Shown: piece by piece, positions 35,253-46,100 of the stretch | Position numbering within the stretch: the first letter of the stretch is position 1 | Layout: every line of letters starts with the position of its first letter | Assembly (NCBI GenBank): GCA_941918925.1 | Contig: OW799235.1 | Span: 31,919,201 to 31,983,200 of the forward strand | Length of the DNA stretch: 64,000 bases | From: Phyto melanocephala | Lineage: Eukaryota; Arthropoda; Insecta; Diptera; Rhinophoridae | Reading direction: 5' to 3' | Translations under genes and position numbers: made by a program | The notes under the pieces: generated by a model | What the model was told of the DNA's origin: nothing | The model's input: only the letters and a program-made list of their open reading frames with translations | Databases searched by the model: none

Positions 35253-36028
35253 GCGGGTGTCCCAACTAGAACGCAATTTTTAAATTTGGCGCCATTCGAG
35301 GTATCATTGTTTGGCATTTGAACAATTGTTATTGTTTGCTAGTAGAAGGTACGAGGTTAGTACAAATTGAGCGCTACACGAATGAACAACGCATTCTCAT
35401 TGTGAAATTGTTTTACCAAAATGGTGAAAGTTTTGCGGCTACAGTTCGCAAATTGCGATCATCCCATTTTCATCTTGATGGCTTCGTCAATAGGCAGAAT
35501 TGTCGCATTTGGGGTGAGGAAAATCCTCGAGTGATTCACGAGAAGCAAATGCGTCCTCAACGTGTCACTGTGTGGTGTGGTTTTTGGCCTGGAGGAATTA
35601 TTGGACCTTTTTTTTATGAAAATGAGGCAGTTCAAGCGCAAACAGTCAATAGTGTTCTGTATCGTAAAATGATAACCAGTTTTTTCTTGCCTAGAATTGA
35701 AGAAAGTAATGTGGAGGGCATGTGGTTTCAACAAGATGTCGCCACATGTCATACAGGCAGAGAAACAATTCAATTGCTGCATCAGTCAACTCCCGGTCGT
35801 GTTATTTCGCGTTTTGGAGACCAGAATTGGCCGCCTAGATCGTGTGATTTAACACCTTTAGATTTTTTTCTTTGGGGTTTTTTGGAGTCGATGGTTTACG
35901 CGAATAAGCCGACGACGACTCAAGCCTTAAAAGAGGAAATTGGACGCCGCATTAATTCACGATTTTTTTTTTAAATATCTGTGTTTTATTTAAAATTAAA
36001 AAAATTGCGTTCTAGTTGGGACACCCAT
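35253..36028 (+). mobile_element. Mariner element with near-perfect TIRs and an internal deletion
   Basis: The TIR GGGTGTCCCAACTAGAACGC continues with AATTTTT and is perfect over 26-27 bp (35255-35281 and 36000-36026). TA lies just outside both ends (35251-35252, and 36029-36030 in ATTATA context). The body is about 770 bp against about 1.3 kb for full mariners, and carries one open transposase-derived frame. The intact TIRs suggest it is among the younger DNA transposons here. Confidence 0.85.
35318..35974 (+). CDS. Internally deleted mariner transposase (218 codons)
   Basis: The frame is continuous. Residues 19-46 (RYTNEQRILIVKLFYQNG) are the first helix-turn-helix. The frame then jumps to SHFHLDGFVNRQNCRIWGEE. 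The deletion removed the second helix-turn-helix, the linker and the first catalytic Asp of the DEAHF motif, which survives only as SHF. The second Asp (MWFQQDVATCHT) and third Asp (PPRSCDLTPLDFFLWG) with their mariner DD34D context are intact. Full mariner transposases are about 345 residues. It cannot transpose by itself but could still bind TIRs or multimerise (inference). Confident in the family, uncertain whether it is expressed. Confidence 0.8.
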   Translation: MNNCYCLLVEGTRLVQIERYTNEQRILIVKLFYQNGESFAATVRKLRSSHFHLDGFVNRQNCRIWGEENPRVIHEKQMRPQRVTVWCGFWPGGIIGPFFYENEAVQAQTVNSVLYRKMITSFFLPRIEESNVEGMWFQQDVATCHTGRETIQLLHQSTPGRVISRFGDQNWPPRSCDLTPLDFFLWGFLESMVYANKPTTTQALKEEIGRRINSRFFF

Positions 36029-36296
36029 TATATTGTCAGCACTGAATATGTTTACTTTTACCTACAAAAATAGAGAAAGGATTAAGTTGGCTACAGAGAT
36101 AAAAGAGGTCGTGGAACCGTGTAACTGCGATGGCATAAAAATAATCGTCTAAATATAAATGTAATCGACAGTCCGCTATCTCTTATGTGTTTAGTACCTC
36201 TTTATATATTTGTTTGGAAAGTTAAAAGGCTTTTTGCAAACAAATAATACAAAATAACAAACTAGAGGTTTTAATATCGAACTCGAAATACATATA

Positions 36297-37575
36297 AAAG
36301 GCTTTCCAATAGGAATGATATGATTTTGAAGTGACGTTTCGGCCATTTGTAATATGTTATGATCTGTCATTTGTTTTTCATTCTATTCAGTAGTATTTAA
36401 AATTTTATCATAGAGAGATAAAACCAGGAACAACGATTACAAACTATTCAGTTGTATTATTAAAAAATTCGTTTTCAAATTTCAACTTTTGTACGCTTTT
36501 GCCATTTTATGGTCGACATAATCATCCAAGTGTGCTCGATATTCGTCGAGCTGTTGAAAATTTTGAGCTTTCATTTGCTTTATAAATATAAAATGCTTAA
36601 GTGCCAATAAGATAACGAATCGTTCGCAGTAATGCAAATATTGCTGCCCTTCAGGCAAATGTTGCTTAAAACCGCAATTTGTCGATTCCAAGACGTTCTC
36701 AACAATTGGGACTATCTCAGACAACAACCTGGCGGATTTTGAAAAAGGATTTAAGTTTGAATCCATATCAAATTGTTTTCACTCAAGAACTGAGGCCTTA
36801 AACGTCATGAATTTGCTGATTTTGCCTTGGAACAACTTGAAAACGATAACAATTTTTTTTAAGAAAATCATCTTCTCCGATGAGGCTCACTTTTTTATGA
36901 GTAGTGCATTAAGTTAACAAAATTGTCCATTCCAGTGCCAAGAAAATCGACAAACTATCATGAAAAACCATTACATTCACCTAAACTGACAGTTTTCTGA
37001 GGTTTTTGGTCTAGTGGAATCATCGGCCCTTACATCTTTCTAAATGAAGCTAGTAACACCATTACTGTCAATGGAGAGCGGTATAGATCAATGATAATCA
37101 ACTTTTTATGGCCAAAATTAGAAGAAAAAGTTGATCTTGACTTTATTTGGTTCCAACAAGACGGGGCTAGGTGCCACACAGCAAATGCAGCAATTGAATT
37201 ATTGCGTGAAAAGTTTGGAGAATAGATTGTTTCCAGAAATTGTGATATTGAAGCTGTGATATAACACCATTTGACTATTTCTTGTGGGGTTATTTGAAGT
37301 CATTGGTCTTTCTTAATAAGCCAGACTCTCTTTAAGCTTTACAAGCCAATATTGGACGTGCTATTCATGACATACGATTTGATTTAGTGGAAAAAGTGCT
37401 CGAAAATTGAGTTAGTCGAATTCATTCTTCCAGATGAAGTCGTGGAAGTCATTTGAATAACGTTTTATTTTTAACTTAATCGATTGTACTTCACATCAAA
37501 TAAAAAACTTTTGATTTCCTTAGCAATAAGTGGGTTTTTATAAAGAAATCATATCACTATTATTGGAAAACCTTT
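36297..37575 (+). mobile_element. Near full-length mariner element
   Basis: TA flanks at 36295-36296 and 37576-37577. Left end AAAGGCTTTCCAATAGGAATG; right end on the minus strand AAAGGTTTTCCAATAATAGTG, both followed by an ATATGATTT run. At 1279 bp it has the usual length of mariner, and it contains a transposase pseudogene along its length. The isolated terminus at 17900-17970 belongs to the same family. Confidence 0.85.
36400..37460 (+). pseudogene. Mariner transposase pseudogene, full span
   Basis: Visible landmarks across frames: KKIIFSDEAHFF (first catalytic Asp, 36860-36900), FIWFQQDGARCHTANAAIEL (second Asp region, near 37145), TPFDYFLWGYLK-like sequence (third Asp region, near 37265-37300) and a C-terminal SLxALQANIGRAIHDIRFDL run. 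These span a normal mariner transposase of about 345 residues, but many stops and frameshifts separate them. The minus-strand frame 36482-36766 is antisense to the N-terminal half and is not a gene. Confidence 0.75.
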
Positions 37576-37599
37576 TATAAAAAACATCGATGTATCAAA

Positions 37600-37690
37600 A
37601 TATTAAATATCTAAATATCGAGATATCGACATAAAAATATCGTCGATATTTTCTGTAAATGTATCGATATTTAAACATAATAATATTTTT
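37600..37690. other. Cluster of CGATA/TATCG words
   Basis: Within about 90 bp there are several CGATA or TATCG words (ATATCGAGATATCGAC, ATATCGTCGATATT, GTATCGATATTT). Such clusters resemble BEAF-32/DREF-type sites of Drosophila, but in AT-rich DNA they can arise by chance. No gene lies nearby. Confidence 0.25.
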
Positions 37691-39368
37691 GTACTTCCAA
37701 AGTAAGGGGTTGTAAGTGCAGTTTAAAAACCATCATATGTACACAGAAATACAGATACTTACTCTATTATCTATGAGAACATAAAATTTAACAAATAGAT
37801 TTGGATTTGAATATCTTTAACATTTTCCCAATTAGTTTTTTATTACAGATACAATGTAATTAAAATTTACATTTTATTTTTGTAAAATATTCCCTGATTC
37901 TTAGAAGAGATGTCCAAATATTAGACAAATACACAAACGAAGTATAACTGCTTACAGCTATAAACTGCTATGTAAGCAGATATACATATACACATAGATA
38001 TACATATGTATTAATGTTAACATAATTAAAACTTATAACAGTAATGATAATTATATTCTCATTTGTGTATGACGATGCTCTACATCTGTTTTACATGCTG
38101 CTCCAAATGAATAACAAAAATTGTAAAAAACTTCATTAAATTTTTTTCCGTCCCTTTTTGTCATCAATATCACACATAATCATTACTGCTATAGCTGCTT
38201 TTGTCCCAGTAAAAGAACATAAAACTATGGCACCAATAAAAGAAAAAACTTTTTCGAATTCATGAAGAAAATGAAGAAGTTGAAATATGTTGATTAAAGA
38301 CTAGTTTCTATTACACTATACAATAAGACAGTATTAAAAATATATATATGTTGTGCAGTAAGAAGTTTTATTATAATTAGAAACATGATTATTTTGTTTC
38401 AAAAATTATTATTAATACTATCTGGCCGGCCGACTGAGCATCGTTATGAAGATTGTAATGTGAAATATCATTATTTATATTTGATATCATACCAGCAATT
38501 TAGATTGTGAACGAAAAACACATCACGGGCCAGTCCATCGAGGTAACCAAATCGGAATAATTTTTGTAAAAATCCTTATAAGATTACAATTTAGCTTGAT
38601 TGAGAAAAATATTTTGGAAAGTTAAATAAGAGAATAATGAATTTTTGAGCCAAAATAAAATATGTTATAAAAAATGTAAAAAATAAAAAAAATATTTAAG
38701 TAAAGGGGATATATTCATTTAACTGACTGGTCTATAATGACTAACAGTAAATGGGAAAGGTCCACACACGCCTTTTTGACACATAAAACATCCTGTTGGT
38801 TTTAAAAATCTATCATCAATTTGTGTGGTATCGTTTTTGTTATAACGTGAGCTAATAATATATTCACACACGCGTCTTAATTCTTAATTCTCGCAATTTA
38901 CCATTCTAAAAATTATTTTTAAATTGAACTATATATAATTAATTGTTATACTTATTGTCTAAAACTCCAAATACAACTATTGAGAAGTATGTTCAGTGAG
39001 AAAAAAATTCTATAGGTGGCATTTCGAATGTCAAACAAATAAATATACAAAAATAAAAATTAATAAAATGGAAAATGTTTGATGAAAATTTAAAAAAAAA
39101 ATGTTTAAATAAATTTAAATACATACATATAAGTATATACATATGTAAATATAATTGTAAATATATTTTATCAACAGAACACCACTGAAGAGAAGGCATT
39201 ATTTGATTTGGTATAAATACATCGTTTTTTTACAGCTATCAAATGCTAATGGAGTAAGATAAATTGAGTATGCGTGAACACTTGTTAATTGCTCAATTAA
39301 CACTAAATTGAAACAATTAAAAAAAATTTTTCTGAACAGGGTATAAGGCTTATTTTACCATACTTAAA
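37691..39368. other. AT-rich stretch, nothing recognised
   Basis: No motif or terminal repeat recognised. Confidence 0.45.
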
Positions 39369-39600
39369 AGGGTGATTCCCCGCCAGTTCTTACTATTTAT
39401 TAAGAGACGTTTTTTAGTTATTTTACCAATAATGCCTTGTCTGAAAACGTCTGACATTTTCTCTGATTCCCAGATATAAAAAAAGTCTGTGATATTTCTC
39501 GGATTTCCCAAAAGAAGTTCTTATTATTATTTATCAATGCAAGTGCTTTAGTTGTTTCTACAAGACTTGAAGCTTCCATAATCTCAAACACTACCGGTGG
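39369..39600 (-). pseudogene. LINE reverse-transcriptase fragment
   Basis: The minus strand reads a KMSDVFRQGIIGKITKK segment followed by INSKNWRGITLL, matching the W..GxIxxIxKKxDxxxxxNWRGIxLL motif upstream of the reverse transcriptase palm in RTE/CR1-type LINEs. It is short and in poor frame further upstream. A hAT-type MITE is inserted immediately to the right (39623), which may have separated it from the rest of the gene. Confidence 0.45.
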
Positions 39601-39622
39601 GGCAGTGCTGATATATAGGTAT

Positions 39623-40405
39623 TAGGGTAATTGCATGATTATTATTCGACCGGGCTTAACCGGTTATTTCAGTTTTCTCGAAGTCGAATATTTTAAACTG
39701 CACATTTTTCGAATATGAAATGAACCGGTTATTTTGGTGCACATAAACGGTTGTTGTTATAAGCTGAAGAGTACTGTTAAAATACACGTCAATATTTGTG
39801 AGTATTGGTTTTATTTAAATAAGTGTCATAAATGATCTGAAAGACTAAAAGGATAACCTTTTGCTTTATATTCTATAAGTCCAATATGTATGCTAAATAA
39901 AAGGTAATTTTTAATGTCCAGTTTCATAAAAAGAAAAGAAATAATAAGTAAACATACTTTAAAACATTTAAACTACAATTCGTTTCTAAAATATTATTTT
40001 AAAAGAAGCAACTTAGAAGACAACATTATTATTTCAATTCAATAATGTGGTCTCACATAAGTTAAGTTGATAACTGCATATACATATATTATTTTATAAA
40101 TAAAATTGCATTTGTTTATTTTATTTCTATGTATAAACGTATAAATATATTCCTATAATATTTTAAATCAAAATTCTTTAAAAATTTTTGTAATAATTGC
40201 AGCACATTTTGTTCCTTGTTTACCTTTGTGAATTATTTTGATTTTCTTTAAATAAACTTTTCTCAATAAATAATTAGATTTTTGTGTTATTGTTTATTTG
40301 AATAAATCCGGTTTACCGGTTTTTTTTAAATCAGTTCTTTTATAGCAAATATTCGGAATGTCGGAAAACCTGCTTTTGAAAAAAGTCGAACTATCGATCA
40401 CCCTA
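39623..40405. mobile_element. 783-bp hAT-type MITE
   Basis: Flanked by ATAGGTAT (39615-39622) and ATAGCTAT (40406-40413), an 8-bp duplication with one mismatch, as made by hAT elements. Ends: TAGGGTAATTGCATG and, on the minus strand, TAGGGTGATCGATAG, both followed within 30 bp by a TTCGAC-type word. AACCGGTT-type palindromes occur near both ends (39666, 39724, 40308-40320). No coding capacity. Confidence 0.75.
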
Positions 40406-40413
40406 ATAGCTAT

Positions 40414-40897
40414 GAGTTGTGATCGGTACAGTCCTACACAGCTGGGTTCGGTAGAGCACGTGAAGAAAACACTTCGCACTAGTGTTTAGTCAAAAGTCGG
40501 GAAGTAGCGTCTATCAACTGAAAACACTTTTCAACGATCAGAACGTTCATTAGTTATCATTGTATTATTTTTTATTTATTTTCTTACAGGGAAGGAAAAT
40601 GGCTTTTATGGTTTTCTACCAAGCATGAAAACAAAATGTACTTTTTAGGCCATGACGGTATAAATCTCTCTTTCTAAAATATTTGCAAATTTTTTAACTT
40701 GTAAAAATAGTTAAGTTTTTTTCAAAAATTCAAGAAAAACTCGCACTTGGGTGCCGCATTAGTCTTATTTTTTTATTTCTTAAATCAAAAAAATTATAGT
40801 GGAATAAATCGATGAGAATTATATAAATTAGGACACCAAATGGTTTGCTTGATTTATTTTTAAAACTAGAACTATTTTTAAACGTTACTGTAATAAC
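40414..40897. other. Stretch without recognised feature
   Basis: No gene or terminal repeat recognised; it may hold the continuation of the LINE scrap left of the MITE, but I could not read it. Confidence 0.35.
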
Positions 40898-41453
40898 AGG
40901 GTGTAATTTGAGGGTTTTCCATTGCCAAGAATCTACTATTCTGTTTATACACATATCCATTCAAATTAAAATGTGCCTCGTCAGTGATTATGGTCTTCTG
41001 GAATAAGCTCTTGTGCCAACTGAATCTTAAATAAAAAAAAAAAACCAATTCTTTGCGCAAAATTGTGGCCAATGTTATCTTTAAAAACCGAGCTCCTGAG
41101 AACGGCGTCGAATTGAGATTGATTTATTGTTTTGAACTCTTTTTTGAACAGCAGTTATGTTTTCAGCCGATCTTGCAGTACGTTGTGGTCTATGCTTGGG
41201 CCTATCAGCTAGAGTCCCTCTTTCTTCGAAATCATTCACTACACGATAAATAGTGCATCTTGTAACTCTCTCATCGTAACAGTAATCGATGATTGATTTT
41301 GATAAAATGTTTTAACGATTCATCTACCGAATAGTTTTCCTTAATAAATTTGCCCCGTCTCTACTTTACGTTTGTGAAATATGAATTGTCAAGACTTATG
41401 TTTACCGAAATGGCGGCAAAACAAAATAGTATACCTCCCCGGCAGACACCCTG
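40898..41453 (-). mobile_element. Mariner deletion derivative retaining the N-terminal half
   Basis: CAGGGTGT ends at 40898-40905 and, inverted, at 41446-41453, with TA next to both. On the minus strand the transposase reads TIYRVVNDFEERGTLADRPK, RTARSAENITAVQKRV, ISIRRRSQELGF (second helix-turn-helix and linker), then TDEAHFNLNGYV and NSRFLAMENPQ (first catalytic Asp region). The frame then runs straight into the TIR, so the rest of the catalytic core is deleted. Frame changes occur near 41070 and 41330. It is complementary to the element at 35253, which kept the C-terminal half. Confidence 0.78.
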
Positions 41454-42924
41454 TATGTATTTTATTTAGGTTTTCTTTCATTTTCATGTTGGATGTTTAA
41501 GTTTTATTATTTTTAAAGACACAGTATTTAAGTGTGTCAGTGGGTTTATTTGCAGAACTGTAAAAAACATTAACAATATGAATGTAAACCATATAGTAAT
41601 ACTTCCGTAGGATACTATACAACAACACACTTTCTTTTGATATAAAGTATATGTATGTACGTATGTCTCCACACAAACAAATTTAGAACAAGTATTGCCA
41701 AAATACACTGTCATATGTATGGAAAGGTTTGGCTAGTATTCAAGTAGTACATATAGTTATGCTGTTTTTTTAATTTTTATATTTGGTGTTTTTCATTTCA
41801 TTACGTTTTGGTTCACTTTAATTTATATTTTTCTATATTTTTACACTCTCTGTACTTGTGATGGTCATACAATTCCCATGAACCACAAAAGTTGTGTTCT
41901 GTTGTGGTTAAGTCTTTTATTTATTTGTGCTTTATTATTTTAGTTTTTCTTATTGCACAGTCCTGGTAACATACTTTAAACACATACAACCGCAAAATTT
42001 TTTATTAAATGAGAACTTTTACTTTTACTTCTGCCATCAATTCGGATTTCATTGATATAAAATTTTCTTTGTTTGCCTTTGTAATATTAAAAGTCTTTAA
42101 AGTATTATAAACTACACAAATAAAAATAAAACACAGGTCTTAAAATATTTTCTTACTAAGACGAAGATGACATGAAATCACAAGAACGATAGAAGACAAT
42201 AAATGGCAAAGGATTGCCAGTTGTTGTTTATAGCTTTGCTTGCTGTTGTACGAAAAAGGTGTATTTTTACAATATAAATTATCATAAGTATTAGAGTTAT
42301 TAAATATTTATAAATTTGATTTTACAGATTATGTTTTCCATTAATAACTTAGTGAAACTACCACAACAAAGGGATAGAGAAAATGTTTGTAAATTATTAA
42401 AATGAAAGACAAAAGAATGTGGCATAAATAATTTGGACATTATATTAGGGGGGTTATATTTGTCTATATATTTTATATATTTATGTTTGTATATAAAAAG
42501 AAAAGCTGCATTTAAAATAATAATTTGGTCTTTTCACATATTTCTGTAAAAGAAGCAATAAAATATTTGATGAGAGAAAAATTTAAAATTTATTTATAGA
42601 TTTATTTTTGACAAAATACTTAAGATATTTACTTTTGTTTTCCCATAAAAAAAGAAAAAGATCTTAATATATATCTAGATAGAACTACTAATGGGCTAGT
42701 AATCAAAACTTATTAGAGGATGCTAAAAATAAACTTAACAAGTCATTGAAATAAGTTTCGTTCAAAATTAAGTAACGAGTAACAAACAATTTAAAACACC
42801 TTTAATTTCTTAATCATCGTGTAAATAGTCATGAGTTTTAATTTTCAATAGGCTTTTTTGTCATATTACGTATGACTTATATAAAACTGCTTTATCATTT
42901 ATGTTCAGTATTGTTTGACAAGTC
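41454..42924. other. AT-rich stretch, nothing recognised
   Basis: No motif or terminal repeat recognised. Confidence 0.45.
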
Positions 42925-43560
42925 ACCATGGAACAATCAAGTCACATAACACCACAACAACGTCACCAAATTGTTTAGTTGTATTACGAAAAAACATCGT
43001 TTTGGAAAAAATGTTTTTCCGCTGTTTTATTGTGGAATTTTATTCGGTGATTAATCACATTATTGGCTCAATGGATACTTTAACAAACAAGTTTGCCGTA
43101 TTCGGGCTAATAAGCAACCCGAGAGCTACCATTTATAACCATGTAAAACAACGGTATGATGTGGTTTATGGGCCGGTGGCATTAGTGGTTCACATTTATT
43201 TAAAAATAAGGCAAATCACAATGTTACCGTCAATGATAACCGTTATCAGACCATATTAACGGATTATTTCTTTCCCTAAATTCAAGCGCATGGTATCGGT
43301 GAGCTCAGATTTTACCAAGACGGCGATACCTGTTGAGAAATACTTTTGTGTGCACTTAACTTTATGTTTTGCTATGGTCAATTGTAAAGTCTGAGATCTT
43401 CAGGAGTAAGCCAACTACAAGTGATGTTTTGAAAGCCAACATTAATTGTGTTATTCGCGAGATACCAGGCGATATACTCGAGTCGTCTAAAATTTGACGA
43501 TTCGAATGTACCACCTCAGACGCAGTCGTGGCCAACATTTACATGATATCATTTTTAAGC
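42925..43560 (+). pseudogene. Mariner transposase pseudogene, same family as 3480-3960
   Basis: Begins MEQSSHITPQQRHQIV (N-terminal segment before the first helix-turn-helix), then the degraded helix-turn-helix. A gap removes the first catalytic region. IQAHGIGELRFYQDGDTC (second catalytic Asp) follows, and then a C-terminal KPTTSDVLKANINCVIREIP run with RMYHLRRSR. The long middle frame 42915-43259 is read in a shifted frame and is not a protein in its own right. Shares diagnostic segments with the copy at 3480-3960. Confidence 0.7.
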
Positions 43561-44650
43561 AACAAAAGCCATAAATTGTTCTTTTCATTTATAACAAAAA
43601 TTTAAGTTCACTATTAACTTTATGTCTTTTATTTTACATTATAAATTTAACTTCACGTTGGATCCATTATGGCATATTTAATTAATTTTTTATTTTAATC
43701 GACAATTGTTGCTTATATTTTTTATAGAAAAAAAGTTTTAAAGCAAAAGAAATATTTTTTTTTATTTAAAAATATTAAAAAAAAAAAAAAAAACAAATTT
43801 TGGTTATCGATGACGTTTACATGATGAGTACCATTTCCCAACTTGTTTTATTTAATGCGCAAAAAGCATGGCGTATAACTTGAAAGAAAAAAAAAACGTA
43901 TGAGCTATAAAGTGCGTATAATGTGCTGATGCGAAAACATTTAGTGTGGACTTTTAGCTTTACTTAATATATAACAAGTTTTCAGTTTTCACTGTGGTCA
44001 TGTCCATATAAACGATACTTTAACAAAAAAAAAAAAAAGTTATAAAGCAATATTTACGCTCGATAAAATTTAATCAGTAATCTTCAAATAAATACGAGTG
44101 CTCGAACAGACACACATTTCTGTTTGATGTACATGTCAGTGGTTAAATTTTTTGTGAAGGCATTTATGCGAATGACAATAACCACACCTACTAAAAATTA
44201 ATCATCATCATACATCTTTCCACTTGACTTTCTGCATTCTGTGTTTTATTTAAGTTTTGTGGTTTATTTTTGGCCTGCTTTTGGGATTTCAGGGTGCAAA
44301 AATAAACGCCTTCACAGCTTCACATAGTTGAACAAGAACAAAGACACCAAAGCATAAAACACCTTTAAATCAATCGCTATAAATCAGTCAAACCTTTTGA
44401 ATGTGTCACGCCAATATCACAACGAAAGTTGAAACACACAAACACTCATATACAACCGTTGAAAATAGATACAGATTGCGAGTATATATAAACCTGAAAG
44501 TGTGTGTGGGGTTTTTTTTTAAAAAGCCTGACTGTTATGCTTTTGCAACAAAATAGCCTCTTGATACAAACATACTTACATAATTTATGAATACCCAATT
44601 GGAAAGATTTTGACCCAATCACTTCTGCATCCGAGAATGTGCTGACTAAA
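43561..44650. other. AT-rich stretch, nothing recognised
   Basis: Includes an A18-type run near 43780 and an A13 run near 44024. No gene recognised. Confidence 0.45.
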
Positions 44651-44674
44651 ATGATTCATTACCAAGTTTTTTTT

Positions 44675-44800
44675 AAACACGGTTTTGTTTTTTTTTTTCT
44701 ATAAAACCGGTTTTAGATTTAAAAAAAAACCGGTTTTCGGGTTTGCTAAAAAAACGGTTTTCGGGTTTTCTAAAAAACCGGTTTTCTGGTTTTCTAAAAA
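44675..44800 (+). repeat. Minisatellite built on the palindrome AAAACCGGTTTT
   Basis: Four to five units of about 24 bp, consensus AACCGGTTTTCGGGTTTTCT plus AAAA. Each unit contains the self-complementary AAACCGGTTT, so the array can fold into stacked hairpins. The plus-strand frame 44685-44888 is just the repeat read through (FGFxKKPVF periodicity). Confidence 0.75.
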
Positions 44801-44950
44801 TTTGTTTTTGGTTAAACTTAAAAAAAATAAATTATTGATTAACATGGTTGTTATTTATCATTATTACGTTAAAACTAATATTTTTTAGAATTTTTCAAAC
44901 AGTCTTTAATTCAATTTTTTTTATTAAAACATTCTTATTTTTACAAAGAA

Positions 44951-45029
44951 TTTTTTAATAATGTGATAATGAAAGAATAATAATAAAAACTTTTCCAGAT
45001 TATTCTTTCATTATCACATTATTAAAAAA
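44951..45029. repeat. Perfect 31-bp inverted repeat with 17-nt loop
   Basis: The left arm (44951-44981, starting TTTTTTAATAATGTGATAAT) is exactly complementary to the right arm (44999-45029, ending TCACATTATTAAAAAA) with no mismatch over 31 bp. The loop is AATAAAAACTTTTCCAG. Perfect identity in otherwise decayed DNA suggests a recent origin. Confidence 0.85.
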
Positions 45030-45194
45030 AAAAGTACTTAAGTCTTTAATCAAGATTTCGGTTAAACATAAGAACTTTTCTTTCTATGTAGAAGATATGC
45101 CAATAAGACTTGAATAGAAAAGCAGTTCCTAAGTGGCAGTTGGCAATGACAGACAACATACTCCACAATTTCCAGCTCTTTCTAAACTAGTGTA

Positions 45195-45940
45195 ATGCCA
45201 TCCAGATATTTACTGGCCGATCGAAATCACATGCTAGAACTGGATTTGGTATCTTTTCGATCCAGTTGGGTTTGGAATCGTCCCTGAGGCTACCGGATTA
45301 CTATAGCGTGATACAGGCCGAATTAATGGCTATTAAGACAGCCCCGGAACAGATTCAGTATAATGGAATATCTGGCAGGGATATTTATATATTTACTGAC
45401 AGCAAGGCGCCTTTTAGGTCCCTTGAGATTGTGTACAGCACATTGAAAATTGCCCAGGAATGCCGGTACCACCTTAGATTCGGTTGAATCCAGTTGTGCT
45501 TTGGGTATTCCCTTATCAAAGGGTAAGCAGTTAATCTCGCATCGATTCTATTTGGATGCCAAGGAAAGATGGGTGAGAGAACCCACTTGTTTGGAAACCA
45601 GAAAGATCTGGCCTGACATGGATGTGCATAGGACGCAATATGCAGTGAATATGCCCCAAATTCACCTTAGGAAGCTTATAGCGGTCATTACCAGACACTG
45701 GCCTCTAGGTACACATGCGACTTCTGCAGAAGTTGCGATAACGAGGAAGAGCAGGAGACAACTGAACATCTTCTCTGTAATTATCCTGCATTCGGGGACC
45801 TGAGACACCAGATTCTAGGTCAGCGAATACTTGTAAATAAAATTTGTCTTTCCGCAGTTGATTATGGAAAAATCCACGCATTCGTAAACAGGACAGGATG
45901 GCTGAGGAATGCCGGCCAGAGGACATAGACGAACGGGCGT
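45195..45940 (+). pseudogene. LINE ORF2 3' fragment: RNase H and C-terminal knuckle
   Basis: Reads SKSHARTGFGIFS (just after the first RNase H Asp, whose FTDG has become FTG), then DYYSVIQAELMAIKTA (catalytic Glu) and IYIFTDSKAPFRSL (second Asp). Another frame gives GIPLSKGKQLISHRFYLDAK and HLRKLIAVITRHWPLGTHA, then EQETTEHLLCNYPAFGDLRH (C-terminal His/Cys cluster). The order and wording match the end of R1/I/LOA-type LINE ORF2. Three frames are needed, so it is a dead 5'-truncated copy. It is not the same family as the LINE at 7729. Confidence 0.75.
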
Positions 45941-46100
45941 TGGTGCCTACGGTATCACAACGGGACCCTCGGAGGACCCAAGTGAGCTATGCCTTCGGGC
46001 GGCTGCCGGATATAACCTAACCCAGTGTAATGCGATCTCATTTACTAATTCCAGCTCTCACCGGACTAGGTCGTATTATAACCCCAATAGTGGCCCTCAG

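Noticed and set aside
36482..36766. 94-codon minus-strand frame
   Set aside because: Antisense to the mariner transposase N-terminal half in the element at 36297-37575.
44685..44888. 67-codon frame with FGF-KKPVF periodicity
   Set aside because: The periodicity is the 24-bp minisatellite being read through.
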